DNA from: Bosea sp. 29B
Lineage (GTDB): Bacteria; Pseudomonadota; Alphaproteobacteria; Rhizobiales; Beijerinckiaceae
Direction of reading: 5' to 3'
Length of the DNA: 64,000 nucleotides
Assembly (NCBI RefSeq): GCF_902506165.1
Contig: NZ_LR733817.1
Coordinates: 5,375,402-5,439,401 of the forward strand
In this document: positions 58,294 to 64,000 of the stretch, piece after piece
Numbering within the stretch: position 1 is the first letter of the stretch
How the letters are laid out: the number at the start of each line of letters is the position of its first letter
Program-made: the position numbers and the translations under genes
The notes under the pieces: model-generated
The model's input: only the letters and a program-made list of their open reading frames with translations
Told to the model about the DNA's origin: nothing
Databases searched by the model: none

Positions 58294-58665
58294 CTACCTC
58301 CCGAACGGGTGGAAGACGCGCAGCCGATGGCCGTCCGGATCGCTCGCGACGAAGGTTCGGCCGAAATCGAGATCGGTCGGCGCCTGCAGGATCGCAAGGC
58401 CGCGCCGCTGCCAGTCGGCATGGGTCGCATCGACAGCCTCGCCGCTGCCGACCACCATGGCGATCTCGCCGCCGCCTCCGGCGGCTTGCGCGCCCGGCTC
58501 GACGGTATGGCGCGACCACAGGCCGAGCTTCGCCCCTGACGGCAGCGCGAACATGGCGAAGGTCGGAGAGGCCTCCAGCGCCTCCGAGCCGATCAGGTCG
58601 GCATAGAAGCGGGCGCTGGCCTCAGGGCTGTCGACATAGAGGATGATGAAATTGGCATCGAGCAT
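58294..58665 (-). CDS. VOC family protein
   Basis: A 123-residue single VOC domain starting ANFIILYVDSPEASARFYAD and ending RTFVASDPDGHRLRVFHPFG. The first metal-ligand position is Ile or Leu instead of His, so it may bind without catalysis. It lies 70 bases downstream of the WYL regulator, probably in the pncA-WYL-VOC transcription unit. A CGGAGAC site precedes the ATG. The fifth VOC-fold gene in this window is not counted here as a family expansion, since the proteins differ widely. Confidence 0.87.
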   Translation of the reverse strand: MLDANFIILYVDSPEASARFYADLIGSEALEASPTFAMFALPSGAKLGLWSRHTVEPGAQAAGGGGEIAMVVGSGEAVDATHADWQRRGLAILQAPTDLDFGRTFVASDPDGHRLRVFHPFGR

Positions 58666-58735
58666 CGGGGTCGTCTCCGGTTTTGGGAACCCGCGCATGA
58701 TCGCTGCAGATGCTGCCAGTTTCCGGCAGTGTATC

Positions 58736-59431
58736 TCAAGCCGGTGAGGGAATTCCCTCGCGCTCGCGCCATTGCTTGAGCAGCGCCTGGCGCCGGCGCG
58801 GATAGCGGATGTCGACCAATTCGGCCTGCGCGATGCGGTCGGCGCGGAAATGCCGGAAGTCGTTGCGCAGCTCGCACCAGGCGACGACGACGCGGACATG
58901 GTCGAAGAAGCCGAGCGCGAACGGCCAGATCAGGCGTTGCGTCGCCGCCGCCTTGCCGTCCTGATAGGTCAACTCCAGCTTGCGTTCCGAGCGGATCGCC
59001 TTGCGGACCAGGCCAAGATCGACCCCGGATGCGGCAGCGATCCTGGCGCCGGGACCGACGAGCAGCGCCGAGGCATCGGCCTTGTCTCGCAGATCGGCCG
59101 GCAGCACCGCGACGATCTTGGCCATGGCGTTGCGTGCCGCGCCGGCGAGACGGTCATCGGCCCGCCCCGCGACCCAGCGCGAGCCGAGCACCAGCGCCTC
59201 GATCTCGTCCTCGTCGAACATCAGGGGCGGCAGCATGAAGCCGGGCTTCAGCACATAGCCGAGCCCGGGCTCGCCCTCGATCGGCGCGCCCTGCCCCTGC
59301 AAGGTCGCGATGTCGCGATAGAGCGTGCGGATGCTGACACCGGTCTCCTCGGCGAGCTTGCGGCCGCTGACCGGCCGGCGATGCCGGCGCAGCACCTGGA
59401 CGAGGTCGAGCAGGCGCTCGGAACGCGACAT
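58736..59431 (-). CDS. YafY-type transcriptional regulator (HTH_11 + WYL)
   Basis: A 231-residue regulator: an N-terminal HTH_11 winged helix (RRHRRPVSGRKLAEETGVS, about 15-33; RTLYRDIATLQ) and a WYL ligand-sensing domain from about 140 (KLELTYQDGKAAATQRLIWP; the core WYL is degenerate). It starts three bases after pncA, so the two are co-transcribed. It may control the VOC gene downstream; ligand unknown. Confidence 0.92.
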   Translation of the reverse strand: MSRSERLLDLVQVLRRHRRPVSGRKLAEETGVSIRTLYRDIATLQGQGAPIEGEPGLGYVLKPGFMLPPLMFDEDEIEALVLGSRWVAGRADDRLAGAARNAMAKIVAVLPADLRDKADASALLVGPGARIAAASGVDLGLVRKAIRSERKLELTYQDGKAAATQRLIWPFALGFFDHVRVVVAWCELRNDFRHFRADRIAQAELVDIRYPRRRQALLKQWREREGIPSPA

Positions 59432-59434
59432 GGC

Positions 59435-60061
59435 TCAGCCGTTCAGCTCGGCAAGCCGCGCCCGCCTCACGCCGAGCGCCGTCATCTCCGCCCAGGCGCG
59501 ATCGAGCGAGCCGTTGAGATCGATGGCGCGGCAGGCCTCCTCGACAACGAACGTCTCGAAGCCCTGGCGCGCGGCATCCTGCGCCGTCCAGTTGACGCAG
59601 AAATCGGTGGCGAGGCCGACCACCGCGACACGGGCGATGCCGCGCTCCCTGAGATAGCCGCCGAGCCCGGTCGGCGTGGTGCGGTCGGCCTCGACGAAGC
59701 CGGAATAGCTGTCGACCTCGCGGCGATGGCCCTTGCGGATGACCGCCTGCGCCATGGCAAGGTCGAGCCCCGGATGAAAGGCCGCGCCCGCGCTGCCCTG
59801 CACGCAATGATCCGGCCAAAGCACCTGCGTGCCATAGGGCATGGCGATCGTCTCGAAAGGCGCCTTGCCGGGATGGCTCGACGCGAACGAGGAATGCCCC
59901 GCCGGGTGCCAGTCCTGTGTCAGCACGATCGTAGCGAAGCGCTTGCCGAGCTCGTTGACGAGCGGAACGATCTCGTCGCCACCGGCGACCGCCAGACTGC
60001 CGCCGGGACAGAAATCGTTCTGGACGTCGACGACGATCAGCGCGGTCCTGGTATCGATCAC
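59435..60061 (-). CDS. pncA: Nicotinamidase (isochorismatase-like hydrolase)
   Basis: Hydrolyses nicotinamide to nicotinate for NAD salvage. It is 208 residues, E. coli PncA size (213). The catalytic Asp lies in VVDVQNDFCPGGSLAV (about 9-24), metal ligands in DWHPAGHSSF (about 50-59), Lys in VIRKG, and the nucleophilic Cys in GLATDFCVNWTA (about 150-161). The GTG at 60061 is preceded by AAGGGC; a longer frame runs into the palindromic repeat and is not real. Confidence 0.95.
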   Translation of the reverse strand: MIDTRTALIVVDVQNDFCPGGSLAVAGGDEIVPLVNELGKRFATIVLTQDWHPAGHSSFASSHPGKAPFETIAMPYGTQVLWPDHCVQGSAGAAFHPGLDLAMAQAVIRKGHRREVDSYSGFVEADRTTPTGLGGYLRERGIARVAVVGLATDFCVNWTAQDAARQGFETFVVEEACRAIDLNGSLDRAWAEMTALGVRRARLAELNG

Positions 60062-60073
60062 GGGCTTGCCCTT

Positions 60074-60183
60074 ACTAGAGTATTTTCGAGCGAAGTGGGC
60101 ACCGGTTCGCGTGAAGAAAATGCGATAAAACAAAGAGCTAGAGTATTTTTTCGCGATTCGGAGAAACGCGGAAATGCTCTAGA
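60074..60183. repeat. Rhizobial-type palindromic repeat with CTAGAG/CTCTAG ends
   Basis: The element is more AT-rich than its flanks and contains three related boundary motifs: CTAGAGTATTTT (from 60075), GCTAGAGTATTTTTTCGCG (from 60137) and CGCGGAAATGCTCTAGA (ending 60183). The right part, 60137-60183, folds as an inverted repeat (CTAGAG ... CGCG / CGCG ... CTCTAG). The left part holds CGAAGTGGGCACCGGTTCGC, which I recognise as a family scattered through Hyphomicrobiales genomes. It lies between the FkbM gene and pncA and may supply the terminator of the former. Confidence 0.75.
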
Positions 60184-60898
60184 CGGCGGTCCGCGTCATC
60201 CGGGTGATGCCCTTGCGGGCGGCGAACATGCGGCCATAGACGTCGCCGGCGAGATCGGGGCGGTAGCAGCGCTGCTCGAGCAACGGATCCCAGATGTGCT
60301 CGACCGTATCGATCAGCTCGAAATCGGCTTCAAGACGCGCCTCCAATTGCAGGCGATTCTTGCGATTCTGGTATTCGAGCAGCACCAGCGAGGTCTTCGA
60401 CAGATCGAGATGGTCGAGCACGTCGCCCTCGCCGCCCTCGATATCGATCTTGACGATGTCGGCCGAGGGCAGGCTCGCCGGATCGACGACCGCAACCTCA
60501 TAGCGCTCGACCATGGCCCCGGCGACGAAGGTATCGCCGGCATAGGAGGCGAGGCCGGACTCGCCGTCGCCGGCGAAACGGCTGAGGAAAGTCGCGGTCT
60601 TCTGGCCGCCGGGGAAGAGCGCCGCATTGACCGTGACGATGTCGCGGCGCCGATCGGTGTTGCGCCTCAGGAGCTCGTAGGTGCCGGGATGCGGCTCATA
60701 GGAGGTCACGGTGCTGCCCGGCCAGCGCGCGCTCGCCCAGAGCGCGAAGGAGCCGACATTCGCACCGATGTCGAGGATGTCGAGGCCGACACCGTCGAAG
60801 CCGCATTCGTACTCGCCTTCGAGCACGTCCTTGATCGCCCAGTGCATCGCCTCGGGCACGGCAAGGCTCATCGGAATGCGCGCGACGTATTGCTTCAT
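60179..60898 (-). CDS. FkbM family SAM-dependent methyltransferase
   Basis: A 239-residue methyltransferase. SAM-binding motif I is ILDIGANVGSFALW (about 43-56), followed by SYEPHPGTYELLRRN (motif II region) and the FkbM signature IVKIDIEGGEGDVL (about 149-162). FkbM enzymes methylate sugars or lipids, often of surface glycans; the acceptor here is unknown. I chose the ATG at 60898 with GGGGGGA upstream. The stop lies inside the edge of the palindromic repeat, so the repeat supplies the last codons. Confidence 0.92.
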   Translation of the reverse strand: MKQYVARIPMSLAVPEAMHWAIKDVLEGEYECGFDGVGLDILDIGANVGSFALWASARWPGSTVTSYEPHPGTYELLRRNTDRRRDIVTVNAALFPGGQKTATFLSRFAGDGESGLASYAGDTFVAGAMVERYEVAVVDPASLPSADIVKIDIEGGEGDVLDHLDLSKTSLVLLEYQNRKNRLQLEARLEADFELIDTVEHIWDPLLEQRCYRPDLAGDVYGRMFAARKGITRMTRTAV

Positions 60899-60983
60899 CG
60901 TCCCCCCGGAGACTGTCGTTATCTGCGGGGCACTCTGATGCCTTGGCCGCCGTCCGCGCAAGGCTCTGCGCTGGCGAGGCCCG

Positions 60984-64000
<3,017 letters not shown>

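Noticed and set aside
60062..60133. N-terminal extension of pncA to an ATG at 60133
   Set aside because: These codons fall inside the palindromic repeat, and the hydrolase fold begins right after the GTG at 60061.

Overview
The window is a high-GC chromosomal segment from an alphaproteobacterium of the order Hyphomicrobiales (Rhizobiales). A Bosea-like or Methylobacterium-like organism is the best guess. The evidence is the gene order ppiD-trp-moaC-moeA-lexA-comEC-gltX-gltA-lpxB-lpxI-lpxA-fabZ-lpxD-bamA-rseP-dxr-cdsA-uppS-frr-pyrH-tsf-rpsB, LpxI instead of LpxH in lipid A synthesis, an alphaproteobacterial SOS box (GTTC-N7-GTTC type) before lexA, an opgGH pair, and rhizobial-type palindromic repeats. 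Coding density is high. I see no phage, insertion sequence, integrase, CRISPR array or stable RNA gene.

Layout: 1-5.2 kb carries partial glmU and the divergent opgG-opgH osmoregulated periplasmic glucan operon. 5.3-9.2 kb is accessory: a tiny Tat-exported Arg-rich protein whose ribosome binding site lies in a hairpin, a DUF350-DUF1190-YgiC-like ATP-grasp-VOC operon, and a GFA-family protein. 9.2-15.9 kb is core: tpiA-secG-pyrG on one strand, ppiD-trpE on the other. 16.1-28.0 kb is about 12 kb of accessory genes between trpE and trpG: a TrpXYZ-type ABC importer, LysR with an MFS-aldo/keto reductase pair, an ECF sigma factor with its DGPF/YCII partner, DUF899, MarR, VOC, DoxX-like, SRPBCC and DUF1579 genes. 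28.1-33.3 kb holds trpGDC-moaC-moeA and lexA. 33.3-38.7 kb holds comEC, gltX and gltA. A lone Bug/TctC-type binding protein follows.

From 39.8 to 55.4 kb runs a long minus-strand envelope and translation block: rpsB-tsf-pyrH-frr-uppS-cdsA-dxr-rseP-bamA-lpxD-fabZ-lpxA-lpxI-lpxB. It couples lipid A, outer-membrane assembly, undecaprenyl, phospholipid and isoprenoid synthesis to ribosome biogenesis. It is interrupted once, by an oppositely oriented VOC gene between pyrH and frr. From 55.5 to 64 kb are an ABM monooxygenase, a small secreted protein, RidA, a membrane diguanylate cyclase, pncA-WYL regulator-VOC, an FkbM methyltransferase and partial dnaE.

The most interesting signal is an apparent ECF-sigma regulon. 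Three promoters, before the DGPF-ECF operon, DUF899 and the VOC/DoxX/SRPBCC/DUF1579 cluster, share TGTCGG-N17-CGTCCTTG with identical spacing. This resembles the bipartite promoter reported for group ECF42. It suggests a self-contained stress or detoxification module sitting inside the split tryptophan operon, with a MarR repressor and its own paired operators in the same intergenic region.
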